Below the pieces are notes generated by a model. That model worked only from the letters and a program-made list of their open reading frames with translations, had not been told where the DNA came from and did no database searches. A program made the position numbers and the translations under genes. A DNA stretch of 23,261 bases from Candidatus Aenigmatarchaeota archaeon (lineage in GTDB: Archaea; Aenigmatarchaeota; Aenigmatarchaeia; GW2011-AR5), in the NCBI GenBank assembly GCA_016198625.1, contig JACQIH010000028.1, positions 1-23,261 on the forward strand, in the 5' to 3' direction. Position 1 is the stretch's first letter. Every line of letters begins with the position of its first letter. Of this stretch, positions 1 through 7,586 are shown piece by piece.

Positions 1-94
1 ACGTATTTTCGCACCAAAATGTCGTCAGAATCAATAGTCATTTTTATAAGTATTAACCTAATTGCTTTTAAGGATAGCGAGCGTTGAGGAATGC

Positions 95-274
95 ATGGAA
101 AGGGAAATCGCTGAAGCCATCATAACAGGTGTTCTGGGAGCCGGGACCGTAGCTTCCTTCTCTCTTTACATTATCGCGCAAGACCGCCATCAAAGAGCGA
201 GAAGACCGAACACTGATGCTATCATTTACGATACGGGTTCTGGCATATCGTACAGGACGCTTCCGCGTCCGTGA
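95..274 (+). CDS. Small putative membrane protein (59 aa)
   Basis: The predicted protein has a short charged N-terminus, then one hydrophobic stretch at about residues 8-29 (IITGVLGAGTVASFSLYIIAQ), then a basic, polar tail. This suggests a single-pass membrane protein. The ATG at 95 has a GAGGA Shine-Dalgarno-like sequence 4 nt upstream, and a TATA-like TTTTTATAAG lies at 41-50. A TTG 33 nt further upstream could extend it. I recognise no family. The length is short enough that a chance open frame is possible, but promoter, ribosome binding site and hydrophobic segment agree with each other. The next gene starts 49 nt downstream with its own TATA box. Confidence 0.45.
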   Translation: MEREIAEAIITGVLGAGTVASFSLYIIAQDRHQRARRPNTDAIIYDTGSGISYRTLPRP

Positions 275-295
275 TACAGCGAGCCAAGTTCTTAA

Positions 296-302
296 TTTAA
301 AT
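296..302 (+). promoter_or_regulatory. TATA box for the HemK-like gene
   Basis: TTTAAAT is centred 25 nt upstream of the ATG at 324. That is the archaeal spacing between TATA box and transcription start, so the methyltransferase mRNA is probably leaderless. Confidence 0.5.
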
Positions 303-323
303 CAAGATGTAATAATTTTCACT

Positions 324-926
324 ATGACCGGCGGCTTGTTTGACGGCCTGAAATTCTACTACAACGACATCACGCTGGAAATATCCGAAAGCGTCTACGG
401 CCCGGCAGAGGATTCGCTGCTGCTGGCGAAGCGAATAGAAATCGAGGATCTTGCAGGGAAGCGCTGCCTTGACATGGGCTGCGGCTCCGGTTTTCTCGCC
501 GTGCTGATGGCGAAAAGGGGCGGCGCCGTCGCTGCCGCCGATATTGATCCGCAGGCTGCTGCTCTGACGGCAAGAAATGCGCGGCTGAACAACGTTTCTG
601 TAACAGCAACGGTTTCCGACCTGTTCTCCTCTGTCAGCGGCAGCTACGATTTCATCGCCTTCAACCCGCCTTACCTGCCCGTGGAGGGCGAAAGCCGCCA
701 GTGGAGCGGAGGGCCCAGCGGCAGGGACGTCATCGAGAAATTCCTCCAGCACCTGCCCCAGCATCTCGCTGAAAACGGCAAAGTGATGATGGCATTCTCT
801 TCGCTGACAGGCGAAAAGGAAGTAAAAGAGCTTGCCGAGGAAAACGGATTTTCATTTTCTGTTGCTGAACGACAAAAAGTCTCGTGGGAAGAGCTGATTG
901 TGGCTGAGATAAAATTCGGAAAATAA
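324..926 (+). CDS. HemK/PrmC-like class I SAM methyltransferase, probable release-factor glutamine methyltransferase (Mtq2-like)
   Basis: This 200-aa protein is a SAM-dependent methyltransferase. Visible motifs are the SAM-binding DMGCGSGFLAV (motif I), the acidic end of strand 2 (AADIDPQA), and the catalytic NPPY signature (FNPPYLP) typical of enzymes that methylate planar nitrogens. The short form, without the N-terminal helical domain of bacterial PrmC and with the upstream YGPAEDS motif, matches archaeal/eukaryotic Mtq2-type proteins. Those methylate the GGQ glutamine of class 1 release factor. The ATG at 324 is chosen because the protein homology begins there and a TATA box sits 25 nt upstream; an open frame from 216 runs in without homology. 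Family assignment is firm; the exact substrate is inferred. Confidence 0.85.
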   Translation: MTGGLFDGLKFYYNDITLEISESVYGPAEDSLLLAKRIEIEDLAGKRCLDMGCGSGFLAVLMAKRGGAVAAADIDPQAAALTARNARLNNVSVTATVSDLFSSVSGSYDFIAFNPPYLPVEGESRQWSGGPSGRDVIEKFLQHLPQHLAENGKVMMAFSSLTGEKEVKELAEENGFSFSVAERQKVSWEELIVAEIKFGK

Positions 927-956
927 TTATTTAATTCTAGCCAAGAAAGCAGTATT

Positions 957-1751
957 ATGCCAGTAAATGCGCCTGCGGAATATTTCGCCGCGGAGAACAG
1001 ATTCCAGTCGGCGAAGAGCAGGGAGGAGCGCATTGCTGCCCTGGAGGAAATGATACGCCTGCTGCCGAAGCACCACGGCAGCGAGCAGATGCACGCGCAG
1101 CTCAAAAGCAAGCTCGCCAAGCTGAAAAAGGAAGCGCCTGCGGGAAGGAAAGGCGCGCGGAAGGCCGGGATCGCGAAGGAAGGCGAGGCGCAGGTGTGCC
1201 TTATAGGGCTTACGAATTCCGGCAAGTCAGCGCTCATCGCGGCGCTTACGCAGGCAAGGCCGCAGGTCAGCCACCATCCGTACACGACCACCAGGCCCGA
1301 AGTAGGCATGCTCGACTACAGGGGGGTCAAGATACAGCTCGTGGAGATACCCGCGACTTTCGAGCCGGAATATCTCAGCATGGTCCGGAGCTCCGATGCC
1401 GTTGCCGTTGTGGCGAGAAATCCGGAGGAGCTGAAGCAGACGGAAAAAATCCTCGCCGACAATTTCGTGAGAATCAAAAGCGTCGCGGTCAATCCCTGGA
1501 AAGAAAGCGCCGCGGAGATAAAGGAAAGGATATGGCGGCTCCTGGGCTTCATAATAACTTACTCGAAAAAGACGGGGACTCCCATGGCGCTGCCGCGCGG
1601 AGCGACCGTGCGGGACTTCGCCGAGCGCATACACAAGGACTTCGTCAGGAATTTCAGGTTCGCGCGGCTGCTCCGCAGCGGGATGGCGAAGCAGGTCGGC
1701 CTGGACTACGTCCTGGAGGACGGCGACGTCGTGGATATCCACACGAAATAA
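957..1751 (+). CDS. DRG/Obg-like GTP-binding protein with C-terminal TGS domain, degenerate G motifs
   Basis: The 264-aa protein has a helical lysine-rich N-terminus (residues 1-75), a P-loop (GLTNSGKSA, about 84-92), a switch-like HPYTTTRPEVG (107-117), and a C-terminal TGS domain (about 198-264, ending LEDGDVVDIHTK). This is the DRG order, but DRG proteins are usually about 365 aa. The G3 DxPG motif is replaced by VEIPAT, and no clear NKxD G4 motif is present (VAVNPWKES lies in that area). Nucleotide may therefore bind weakly or without normal hydrolysis. DRG relatives act on ribosomes; a ribosome-linked role here is inferred. A T/A-rich TTATTTAATT box 20-30 nt upstream could drive a leaderless transcript. 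Confidence 0.8.
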   Translation: MPVNAPAEYFAAENRFQSAKSREERIAALEEMIRLLPKHHGSEQMHAQLKSKLAKLKKEAPAGRKGARKAGIAKEGEAQVCLIGLTNSGKSALIAALTQARPQVSHHPYTTTRPEVGMLDYRGVKIQLVEIPATFEPEYLSMVRSSDAVAVVARNPEELKQTEKILADNFVRIKSVAVNPWKESAAEIKERIWRLLGFIITYSKKTGTPMALPRGATVRDFAERIHKDFVRNFRFARLLRSGMAKQVGLDYVLEDGDVVDIHTK

Positions 1752-1823
1752 TCGGGATGGAGACCGAAGCTCTATTTACTTTCCGCATTAATGTTTTCAC
1801 GCTTTTTTAAGCTCCGGGCAGTC

Positions 1824-1832
1824 TATATATTT
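1824..1832 (+). promoter_or_regulatory. TATA box for the PHP gene
   Basis: TATATATTT lies 27-35 nt upstream of the ATG at 1859, with a purine-rich AGAGG at 1846-1850. A run of six T at about 1802-1807 just before it may end the upstream transcript. Confidence 0.55.
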
Positions 1833-1858
1833 GTAACCCTATTCCAGAGGCTGCAAAA

Positions 1859-2710
1859 ATGCGCGTAGATTATCACTGCCATTCGTGCTTTTCCAGGCGC
1901 GAGAAGGTCGTTGTGGAAGGCCTGAACACGCCGAAAGAAATAGTGGAGCACGCAAGGAAGCTCCGCCTGGGCGCCGTGGGCATAACCGACCACGACTCGA
2001 TAGAAGGCTCGCTTATCGCGAAAAGGCTGGAGAAGAAATACGGCGTTGTTGTAATAACCGCCGAGGAAGTCTCAACGCGCTCCGGCCATGTGCTCGCTCT
2101 CGGCATAAACGAGTGGATAAAGCCCGATATGACCGTGGAAGATACCGTAGATGCCGTCCATGACCAGGGCGGGGTAGCGGTGGCGCCCCATCCCTTCGAC
2201 ATATACAACGAGGGGATAAAGGACAAGGCAGTCCTGTGCGACGCCATGGAGGGCTTCAATGCGCTCAACCTTGACAGGATCTCGAACAAGAAAGCCAGCC
2301 GCTTCGGCGCGAGGAACATGATGACGATGCTCGCGGGCAGCGACGCGCACTGCGTGGAGATGATGAACCACGGGGTCATTTCTGTGAAAGCTGAAGACAT
2401 GGACGGCGTCCTGAACGCCATAAGAAAGGGCAGGTTCGCCGTCTCGAAGAGCAAGTACATACCGATGAAAATAATCAAGGACTGGTCCGCGCGCCGCCTG
2501 AAATTTTCCTACGACGAGGTCCTTTCCTACATAAACGAGAATTATTCGTGGCCGAAGCGCGTGGTGAGCAGCCGCCTGCTTTCATTAGTCAATATGTATC
2601 CCGGCCGCATCGACTACCTGTTCCGCGGCATCGCTTACGCTTCCCTGGGCGCGACGATCACGTACAGCGCCATGCGGGAAGTCGTGGGCATCAGCAAAAG
2701 CATTTATTGA
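1859..2710 (+). CDS. PHP-domain metal-dependent phosphoesterase (COG0613-like)
   Basis: The 283-aa protein has the full set of PHP metal ligands: HCH at residues 6-8, TDHD at 43-46, the TAEE glutamates at 69-70, GH at 76-77, APHP at 109-112 and GSDAH at 160-164. PHP proteins of this type hydrolyse phosphoesters, for example the 5'-3' exonuclease/nucleotidase YciV/RNase AM group. The substrate here is unknown. About 80 C-terminal residues beyond the catalytic domain are helical and end with a hydrophobic patch; they are not part of the core. The ATG follows a TATA box and AGAGG. The secreted cysteine-rich gene starts 15 nt after the stop, so the two may be co-transcribed. Confidence 0.88.
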   Translation: MRVDYHCHSCFSRREKVVVEGLNTPKEIVEHARKLRLGAVGITDHDSIEGSLIAKRLEKKYGVVVITAEEVSTRSGHVLALGINEWIKPDMTVEDTVDAVHDQGGVAVAPHPFDIYNEGIKDKAVLCDAMEGFNALNLDRISNKKASRFGARNMMTMLAGSDAHCVEMMNHGVISVKAEDMDGVLNAIRKGRFAVSKSKYIPMKIIKDWSARRLKFSYDEVLSYINENYSWPKRVVSSRLLSLVNMYPGRIDYLFRGIAYASLGATITYSAMREVVGISKSIY

Positions 2711-2724
2711 GCGGCGAAGAAATA

Positions 2725-3795
2725 ATGATTATGCGCAAGGAACTGCTTCTGCTTTTTGTTCTGGTTCTGCCAGCTGTTTCTCTCGTGCAAGGCCTGCCCG
2801 GCTCTTGTATTGCAGAAGGCGTAAATTATTGCGGCATCCAGTCACCGGACGGATGCTGGTGCGACCAGTATTCAACGACCGCCGGCGACTACTGCAGCGA
2901 CGTCTTCGACGTGTGCGGTTATGACATAACTTTGGTTCCTCCAGAGCCGCCAAGCCAGAAGCAGTGTGGAGAATTTTACGCAGCGGGCAAATGCGGTTAC
3001 GACAAACCGCTGTGCGAAGAGGTCGGCGACTGCTGCTGGTCCGACTACGACCAAGTCTGCGTCACGCCGAACTACATCCAGACGCCGCCGCAGGAACCGG
3101 CAGCTGCCTGCGGCATTTACGCGCCGGCTGCTTCGTGCCAGTACGACGAGGCCTGCGCGGACGTTGAGCCTGTCGACTGCTGCGACAACATTGCAGACAA
3201 GTGCCCTGCAATCTATGCGAAGATACTGGGCAAGCTGCCTGCCGCCTACCAGCCGCAGCAAGGATACCAGAATCCGGAAGGATTCTACGATATCTCTACG
3301 AACTTGGAAAACGAATGCAACTTCAACGCTAACCTGCTTTCATGTCAGACCGTTAACGACAAGCTGGGCGGCAAGGCGTGCTACTTCATTCCGGAAGGCA
3401 TTTTCACCTCGTTCAAGATCCAGATAGGAGACATTGTATGGACGCCATTCGGAAGCAGCGCAGAGGGATACGTCATAGATACGCTGACGCAGAAAGGGAA
3501 ATGCCAGGCGTGCCCGCTGACAGCAACCGACAGCGAGCGGTGCAATTACATAAACGAGATGCCGGTTTCATCGGGGGTCAAGCAGGAGCTTTGCAAGGGC
3601 AACGACATGTGCGGGCACTCGTGCCAGTGGGCGTCGGGCAATTGCGTTCCGCAGGATTCAGCAAAGGAATGCAGCGCTTTGGTCGCAGGAATCAAGTACG
3701 TTACCGGAAAATGCAGGAATTTCGACAAATGCGTGGGCGTTTCCGACTACGGCCAGGGGAGCTGCTCTTCGGGCGAAGTATGCTGCAGCGAATGA
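2725..3795 (+). CDS. Secreted cysteine-rich protein with three somatomedin-B-like modules
   Basis: This 356-aa protein starts with a clear signal peptide (basic MRKE, then LLLLFVLVLPAVSLVQG), so it is exported. It contains 34 cysteines. Three similar modules at about 36-64, 81-112 and 129-160 start with CG, have spaced cysteines, and in modules 2 and 3 a DCC pair before a final cysteine. They are separated by Pro-rich linkers. The spacing resembles somatomedin-B disulfide domains; that assignment is mine by eye. The C-terminal half has more cysteine pairs and ends SSGEVCCSE. ATG 2725 and ATG 2731 are both possible starts; the long upstream frame overlaps the PHP gene and is not coding. Many disulfides imply oxidative folding outside the cell; a surface role is inferred. 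Confidence 0.8.
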   Translation: MIMRKELLLLFVLVLPAVSLVQGLPGSCIAEGVNYCGIQSPDGCWCDQYSTTAGDYCSDVFDVCGYDITLVPPEPPSQKQCGEFYAAGKCGYDKPLCEEVGDCCWSDYDQVCVTPNYIQTPPQEPAAACGIYAPAASCQYDEACADVEPVDCCDNIADKCPAIYAKILGKLPAAYQPQQGYQNPEGFYDISTNLENECNFNANLLSCQTVNDKLGGKACYFIPEGIFTSFKIQIGDIVWTPFGSSAEGYVIDTLTQKGKCQACPLTATDSERCNYINEMPVSSGVKQELCKGNDMCGHSCQWASGNCVPQDSAKECSALVAGIKYVTGKCRNFDKCVGVSDYGQGSCSSGEVCCSE

Positions 3796-3815
3796 AAGAT
3801 TAAATCCCGGCGGCA

Positions 3816-4505
3816 ATGATTATTATGGCCTTCGATATCGCGTCTCTTGTTGCCAATCCGCTGTTTCTCGGCATAGTCTTCGTGCTTTTCGTGCTGGCGA
3901 TAAAGAGGGTCGTCGCGGTCCTGGTCAACTGCCTCTGGATAGGCGCGGCGTCTGTCCTTTTTCCGGTCGTCGCGAACAAGGTGTTCGGATGGCCCGCGGT
4001 CGACGCCAACTCGATTTTATTCTTCATGGCCCTCGGCCTTGGCGCTTATTTCATCTACCTGTTCGCGGCGTCTGTGCATAGAATCCTGAGCGTTGCGGAA
4101 ACCAGCGCGCGGCCTGCAGTGAGCCTGGCCGGCGGCCTGTTCAGGAGGATAAACGGCATAGCAGGAATAATGAAGAAAGCCTCCGAGAAAAGAAAAGCCG
4201 ATTCGGAAGCGAAGAAGGAAGAACGCACGCGGAAGCAAGAGGAAGAGAGCGTGCGCAGGAAGGAAGAGGAGGAGCGGCGCACCGAGGAAGCAAAAAGACA
4301 TGCAGCGGAATTGAGAATGAAAGAAATAGAAGAAAGAGGGAAAGGACATTTAGCCAGGAAAGAAAGCTTCGATGATTATCTTGTCATCGAAGACCCCGAT
4401 GCGCCGAAAGAAATCCCGGAAAGCCGGAAAGGAAAGGAGAAGGCACCGCGGAAAAGCAAAAGCAAAGAAAACATCATCAGCAAATTCAAGGAGTCAGAAG
4501 ACTAG
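3816..4505 (+). CDS. Membrane protein with long charged coiled-coil cytoplasmic tail
   Basis: The 229-aa protein has an N-terminal membrane region with about three hydrophobic helices (roughly residues 13-30, 33-55 and 66-90). A highly charged Lys/Glu/Arg region of about 125 residues follows (about 105-229), with heptad-like spacing and a likely coiled coil at 120-175. I recognise no family. ATG 3816 gives MIIMAF; ATG 3825 is an alternative and lies 23 nt from a TATA-like GATTAAAT at 3799-3806. The gene follows the cysteine-rich secreted gene by 20 nt on the same strand and is convergent with the next gene with a 10-nt gap. A partnership with the secreted protein is possible but only from position. 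Confidence 0.7.
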   Translation: MIIMAFDIASLVANPLFLGIVFVLFVLAIKRVVAVLVNCLWIGAASVLFPVVANKVFGWPAVDANSILFFMALGLGAYFIYLFAASVHRILSVAETSARPAVSLAGGLFRRINGIAGIMKKASEKRKADSEAKKEERTRKQEEESVRRKEEEERRTEEAKRHAAELRMKEIEERGKGHLARKESFDDYLVIEDPDAPKEIPESRKGKEKAPRKSKSKENIISKFKESED

Positions 4506-4515
4506 CCATTACGTT

Positions 4516-5127
4516 CTATTCTATGACAATCCTGCCTGCCGTTATCTTCTTCGCAACGCCCTGCGCTGCAAGCTTGTCCGTGTAAGTGAATGTCCCCAAC
4601 AGATTCTCTATTCTCAGCTGCTCGAATTTCACTTCGCTGCCGTCCGCGACAAGCACTCCGCTGCTATTGAGCGAGAGCTCCCTCAGCGCTAGGCCTTCTA
4701 TCTCCGCCTTGTCGTACGATGCCGAAGCGTCCACCTCGCCGCGGACTATGAAAACGCCGTCAAACTCGAAGCTGTGGAGGGACCCGTTGAGCTGCAGGGA
4801 ATTGCCGGCAACGCTGAGCGAGCCCTTGTAGTTCCTGATGCGTACCTGCTTGCTCGTGACGTTCAAGGAAGCCTCCTTCACGGTACCGTGGAACAGCACG
4901 GCGTCGACAGTGATATTGACGGGCCTTATGGTCTGCACAGCAAGGCTTTCCTTCTCCGACGCCAGGGAGAACGAAACATTGCCAGCAGCGAACTCCTCGC
5001 CGCCCAGGGCGGGCAGTCCCCCGCCTACAGAAGCGAAAAAATCCTTCACGGCAGGATGCGAGCCCAGGGTTGCCAGAAGCGCGAGTAAAGTGACTATGGC
5101 AGCCGCGAACACCTTCCAGTCAAGCAT
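4516..5127 (-). CDS. Signal-anchored extracytoplasmic beta-rich protein, unknown family
   Basis: The 203-aa protein begins with a hydrophobic segment (about residues 6-20, VFAAAIVTLLALLATL) that would be a signal anchor. The rest alternates short hydrophobic and polar residues (NVSFSLAS, ASLNVTS, GSLSVAG, LSLNSSG), which suggests a beta-sheet fold outside the membrane. It has no cysteines and no motif I recognise. Its start is supported by a TATA box (TATAAAAAGG on the plus strand, reading outward) about 25 nt upstream, giving a leaderless transcript. It converges on the coiled-coil membrane gene. It could be a small envelope or cell-surface assembly factor, but that is a guess. Confidence 0.7.
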   Translation of the reverse strand: MLDWKVFAAAIVTLLALLATLGSHPAVKDFFASVGGGLPALGGEEFAAGNVSFSLASEKESLAVQTIRPVNITVDAVLFHGTVKEASLNVTSKQVRIRNYKGSLSVAGNSLQLNGSLHSFEFDGVFIVRGEVDASASYDKAEIEGLALRELSLNSSGVLVADGSEVKFEQLRIENLLGTFTYTDKLAAQGVAKKITAGRIVIE

Positions 5128-5146
5128 GATTTTATATTTTGCAGGC

Positions 5147-5158
5147 GGTATAAAAAGG
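5147..5158 (-). promoter_or_regulatory. TATA box for the signal-anchored protein gene
   Basis: On the minus strand CCTTTTTATACC is centred about 25 nt upstream of the ATG at 5127, the spacing for a leaderless archaeal transcript. Confidence 0.5.
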
Positions 5159-5184
5159 CGAGACTGAAAAATAAGCTGCGATAC

Positions 5185-5865
5185 TCAAACCAACGAATCC
5201 GCCTCGTGCAGACCGAATTTCTTAGGTCTCAGGTCAGAAAGCCTCTGGTAGAGATTTCTTCTGTTGCCAGGATAGCGCGTGAAAGAATGAATCATCCCGC
5301 CAACGTGGACAACGATCCCGTAATCAGCGGCGCACAAATCTCTCAGCCTTCGCTCTACAGCCGCGTCGGAATCAACGAAATCCCCTACGACCCTTGACAA
5401 ATTTTCGGGCGGCTTCCCCTCAGCGACCGTGCGGTACCATTTCTCCAATTCAGCCGTTAATTCCCGGAAAGGAAGCTTCATAAGATACTCAGTTTCGGTT
5501 CCCGCTATACCGGTTCTCGCCCGTTCAGTATCAACAGCATAGACATCCACTCCTCTTGGCTCCCAGTAAAGTTTCGGTACCAGCCACTCGAATCCTACAA
5601 CGCTGTTGCAATCAGGGACAAAAACGGCTTCCACAGTCTCCCTGTTGAATCCTGCACGCTCCATATTATAGAGAAAGGCTTCCTTCTGCGCTGGGTCTGA
5701 TGCTATCGCCAGCGTCATTTCGTGAAACCTTTGGGCCGTAACCGCACCTTTTTGCGTCATTTCCACGGATATAGCTTCAGGCCTTATGTGATGAAGCATT
5801 TTGTCCAGCCTTCTGGGTCCGTATGGGTCAGAATGAGCTATCCCTATCATGTAAAGTTGGGCCAT
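5185..5865 (-). CDS. Possible TraB/PrgY-like protein, function unknown
   Basis: The 226-aa protein starts MAQLYMIGIAHSD. The GIAHSD (8-13) plus IRPEAISVE (27-35) pattern resembles the N-terminal G-x-x-H and R-P-D-x-V-x-V-E signature of the TraB/PrgY/ChaN-like fold, and a later GIVVHVGGMIHS echoes the GxxHxxG part of that fold. No membrane segments are seen, unlike full TraB proteins, so this would be a soluble core version. The ATG at 5865 is preferred over a TTG three codons upstream because a TATA box (GCTTATAAA, minus strand) is about 30 nt before it. Family assignment is weak; the coding call is firm. Confidence 0.65.
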   Translation of the reverse strand: MAQLYMIGIAHSDPYGPRRLDKMLHHIRPEAISVEMTQKGAVTAQRFHEMTLAIASDPAQKEAFLYNMERAGFNRETVEAVFVPDCNSVVGFEWLVPKLYWEPRGVDVYAVDTERARTGIAGTETEYLMKLPFRELTAELEKWYRTVAEGKPPENLSRVVGDFVDSDAAVERRLRDLCAADYGIVVHVGGMIHSFTRYPGNRRNLYQRLSDLRPKKFGLHEADSLV

Positions 5866-5890
5866 AATCAGCAAGAAAATTCCGTGTAGA

Positions 5891-5899
5891 TTTATAAGC
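5891..5899 (-). promoter_or_regulatory. TATA box for the TraB-like gene
   Basis: GCTTATAAA on the minus strand is about 30 nt upstream of the ATG at 5865. Confidence 0.5.
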
Positions 5900-5921
5900 T
5901 TTTCCCAAGGTTAATGTAAGT

Positions 5922-5951
5922 GAAATGCCCTGTCTTAAGGTAGAGCATTTC
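5922..5951. repeat. Imperfect hairpin in a divergent intergenic region
   Basis: GAAATGC at 5922-5928 pairs with GCATTTC at 5945-5951. Five inner pairs (two G-U) close a TTAA loop. It lies in the 147-nt gap between the divergent TraB-like and DUF1512-like genes. A second weaker stem, AGAAGG/CCTTCT, at 5968-5990 encloses a run of seven T. The region could hold an operator or a short leader RNA; nothing else is recognisable there. Confidence 0.4.
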
Positions 5952-6012
5952 TTTCAACACTTTAACAAGAAGGTTTTTTTCGCGCCTTCTGTGTGCTGCT
6001 TGCGTGATTAAA

Positions 6013-7170
6013 ATGGTAATGCTGAATCAGAGCGATGTCGTGGGGACGATTGTATGGTTTGTCGTGTTCTTCGTATTCATGTTTCTATATCCGCGGCTCA
6101 TGCTTTCGCAGGCCATATACAAGATGGAGCAGTCGGCCGAGAAGCTGGAAGACATGTCCCGCAGGGCGAACCAGATCGTGCTGAAGAAATCGAAGCGCGG
6201 GAATGAAGCAAAGCAGAGCATCGACGCCTTCACGGAGTTTTTCGTCATCGAGCCGTCGAACATAGACCCTTACGGGCTTGTCCGAAAAATAGACCAGACG
6301 ATAAGGTCCATGGAAAGCAGGTTCAGCGAGTACGTAGAGGAGGTCGCGCCGGGCCTGAACAGGGAGGAGAAAAAGCAGCTCAACTACGGGCTGCGCGCGG
6401 CAATCGGGCTGCGCCAGATAGCCAAGGTCGTGAGGCACTTCGTCGAGCTGACAAAGAAGTTCAAGAACTGGCAGATGGCGATGATAATCAACATGCAGCT
6501 CCCCATAATAGAGAAGATAGCCGAGAGCGAGTACAAGGGGACGGTGGCATTTGTCAATGGATGGCCGATAGGCGATTCCATCGGGCCTCTGGTCGCGGCT
6601 TCTTTCATAGAAAAGCCGAAGGAAATCGCGGAAGACATTGTTTATGACAAGGTGAGCGTGGAAGGCAGGACGTGCTTCGTCCTCAAGGCGCGCGGCCCGG
6701 AGCCGTCTCTGGGGCGCGTTGACGAGGCCATGGAGAAGCTGATGAAGAAAAACAGGATATCGCGCGTAGTGACCATAGACGCGGCGCAGAAGCTCGAAGG
6801 CGAAAAGTCGGGCTCCGTCGCCGAGGGCGTCGGCTTCGCGATGGGCGGCATCGGCCAGAGGGAAATCATCGAGAACGCCCTGCTGCCGAAGAAAGTCCCC
6901 GTTGACAGCATCGTGGTGAAGGTAGGGATGACGGAAGCCATACTGCCGATGAGAAAAGAAATATACAATTCCCTGCACGGCGCCAGGGAAGCCGTAGTGA
7001 GAAATGTCAGGCGCAGCAGGAAGGGCGAGAAGGTGCTGATCATAGGCGTCGGCAACTCATGCGGAGTCCCGGACAGCAAGCGCCAGCTTGACGAAGTCAA
7101 GAAAGCCGTGGAAGAGCTTGAAAGGAAGGCGAAAGAAGAGCAGCAGAAGCAGAAGAAAGGCTGGCTGTGA
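6013..7170 (+). CDS. DUF1512-like archaeal membrane-anchored protein
   Basis: The 385-aa protein has one strong N-terminal membrane helix (VGTIVWFVVFFVFMFLYPRLML). An extended helical region of Lys/Arg/Glu-rich character follows (residues 30-160), then a mixed alpha/beta domain containing GPLVAASF, EGRTCFVLKARGPEP, a glycine-rich GVGFAMGGIGQREI and IIGVGNSCGVPDSKRQ. The C-terminus is a charged helix. This layout matches, from memory, the archaea-only family DUF1512 (COG4024), whose function is unknown. The glycine-rich segments suggest a nucleotide or cofactor site, by inference only. GTG 6004 is an alternative start. It converges on vapC with a 53-nt gap. Confidence 0.7.
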   Translation: MVMLNQSDVVGTIVWFVVFFVFMFLYPRLMLSQAIYKMEQSAEKLEDMSRRANQIVLKKSKRGNEAKQSIDAFTEFFVIEPSNIDPYGLVRKIDQTIRSMESRFSEYVEEVAPGLNREEKKQLNYGLRAAIGLRQIAKVVRHFVELTKKFKNWQMAMIINMQLPIIEKIAESEYKGTVAFVNGWPIGDSIGPLVAASFIEKPKEIAEDIVYDKVSVEGRTCFVLKARGPEPSLGRVDEAMEKLMKKNRISRVVTIDAAQKLEGEKSGSVAEGVGFAMGGIGQREIIENALLPKKVPVDSIVVKVGMTEAILPMRKEIYNSLHGAREAVVRNVRRSRKGEKVLIIGVGNSCGVPDSKRQLDEVKKAVEELERKAKEEQQKQKKGWL

Positions 7171-7223
7171 ACGCTCATCGTTTTCTAGGCTTTCCGAACG
7201 CCTTGTCCAGCTTTTTGTCGCGA

Positions 7224-7586
7224 TTATTTCACAAACTCGACGTTTTCCATGCCTTCGAAATCGGGGTCGCCTGTCAAGAACCTGATGCCAAGCCTTTTCG
7301 CCACGACAAAACCTATCACGTCGGGAAACGACATATTCTTGAATTTCAGCCTCATGTCCGTGGCATTCTTTATGTCTCCCATCAGAATCGGCGCGGCAAA
7401 GGCAGCGTACTTGTCAAGATACTCGTCAGCCGTTGTTTTTCCCTTTTCTCTCTTGAGCGTGAAATTTAATTCTACCAAGTTAAAAATCGTGGTCACTATC
7501 TCTGTTTTAATGTATTTCTCGTAATCCGGGTTCCCTCTTATGACCTCGAAGAAGGCGTAAGTATCGAAAAATATCTGGTCAGTCAT
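7224..7586 (-). CDS. vapC: VapC-type PIN-domain ribonuclease toxin
   Basis: The 120-aa protein has the PIN-domain acidic set: D8 (FFDTYAF), E39 (NLVELNF), D89 (SFPDVIG) and D107/D109 (TGDPDF). These residues bind metal for RNA cleavage in VapC toxins. The length is close to that of typical VapC proteins. The ATG at 7586 overlaps the end of the antitoxin frame by 8 nt, the usual translational coupling of vapBC pairs. The upstream in-frame extension lies in the antitoxin gene and is not expected to be translated. All four acidic positions are intact, so the toxin is probably active and held by VapB. The RNA target is unknown. Confidence 0.88.
   Translation of the reverse strand: MTDQIFFDTYAFFEVIRGNPDYEKYIKTEIVTTIFNLVELNFTLKREKGKTTADEYLDKYAAFAAPILMGDIKNATDMRLKFKNMSFPDVIGFVVAKRLGIRFLTGDPDFEGMENVEFVK

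Noticed and set aside
216..323. Extension of the HemK-like protein to 236 aa
   Set aside because: The extra 36 residues have no family similarity, overlap the small upstream gene and contain the TATA box.
2548..2724. N-terminal extension of the cysteine-rich protein from an upstream start
   Set aside because: It overlaps the PHP gene, and a clear signal peptide begins at 2725/2731.
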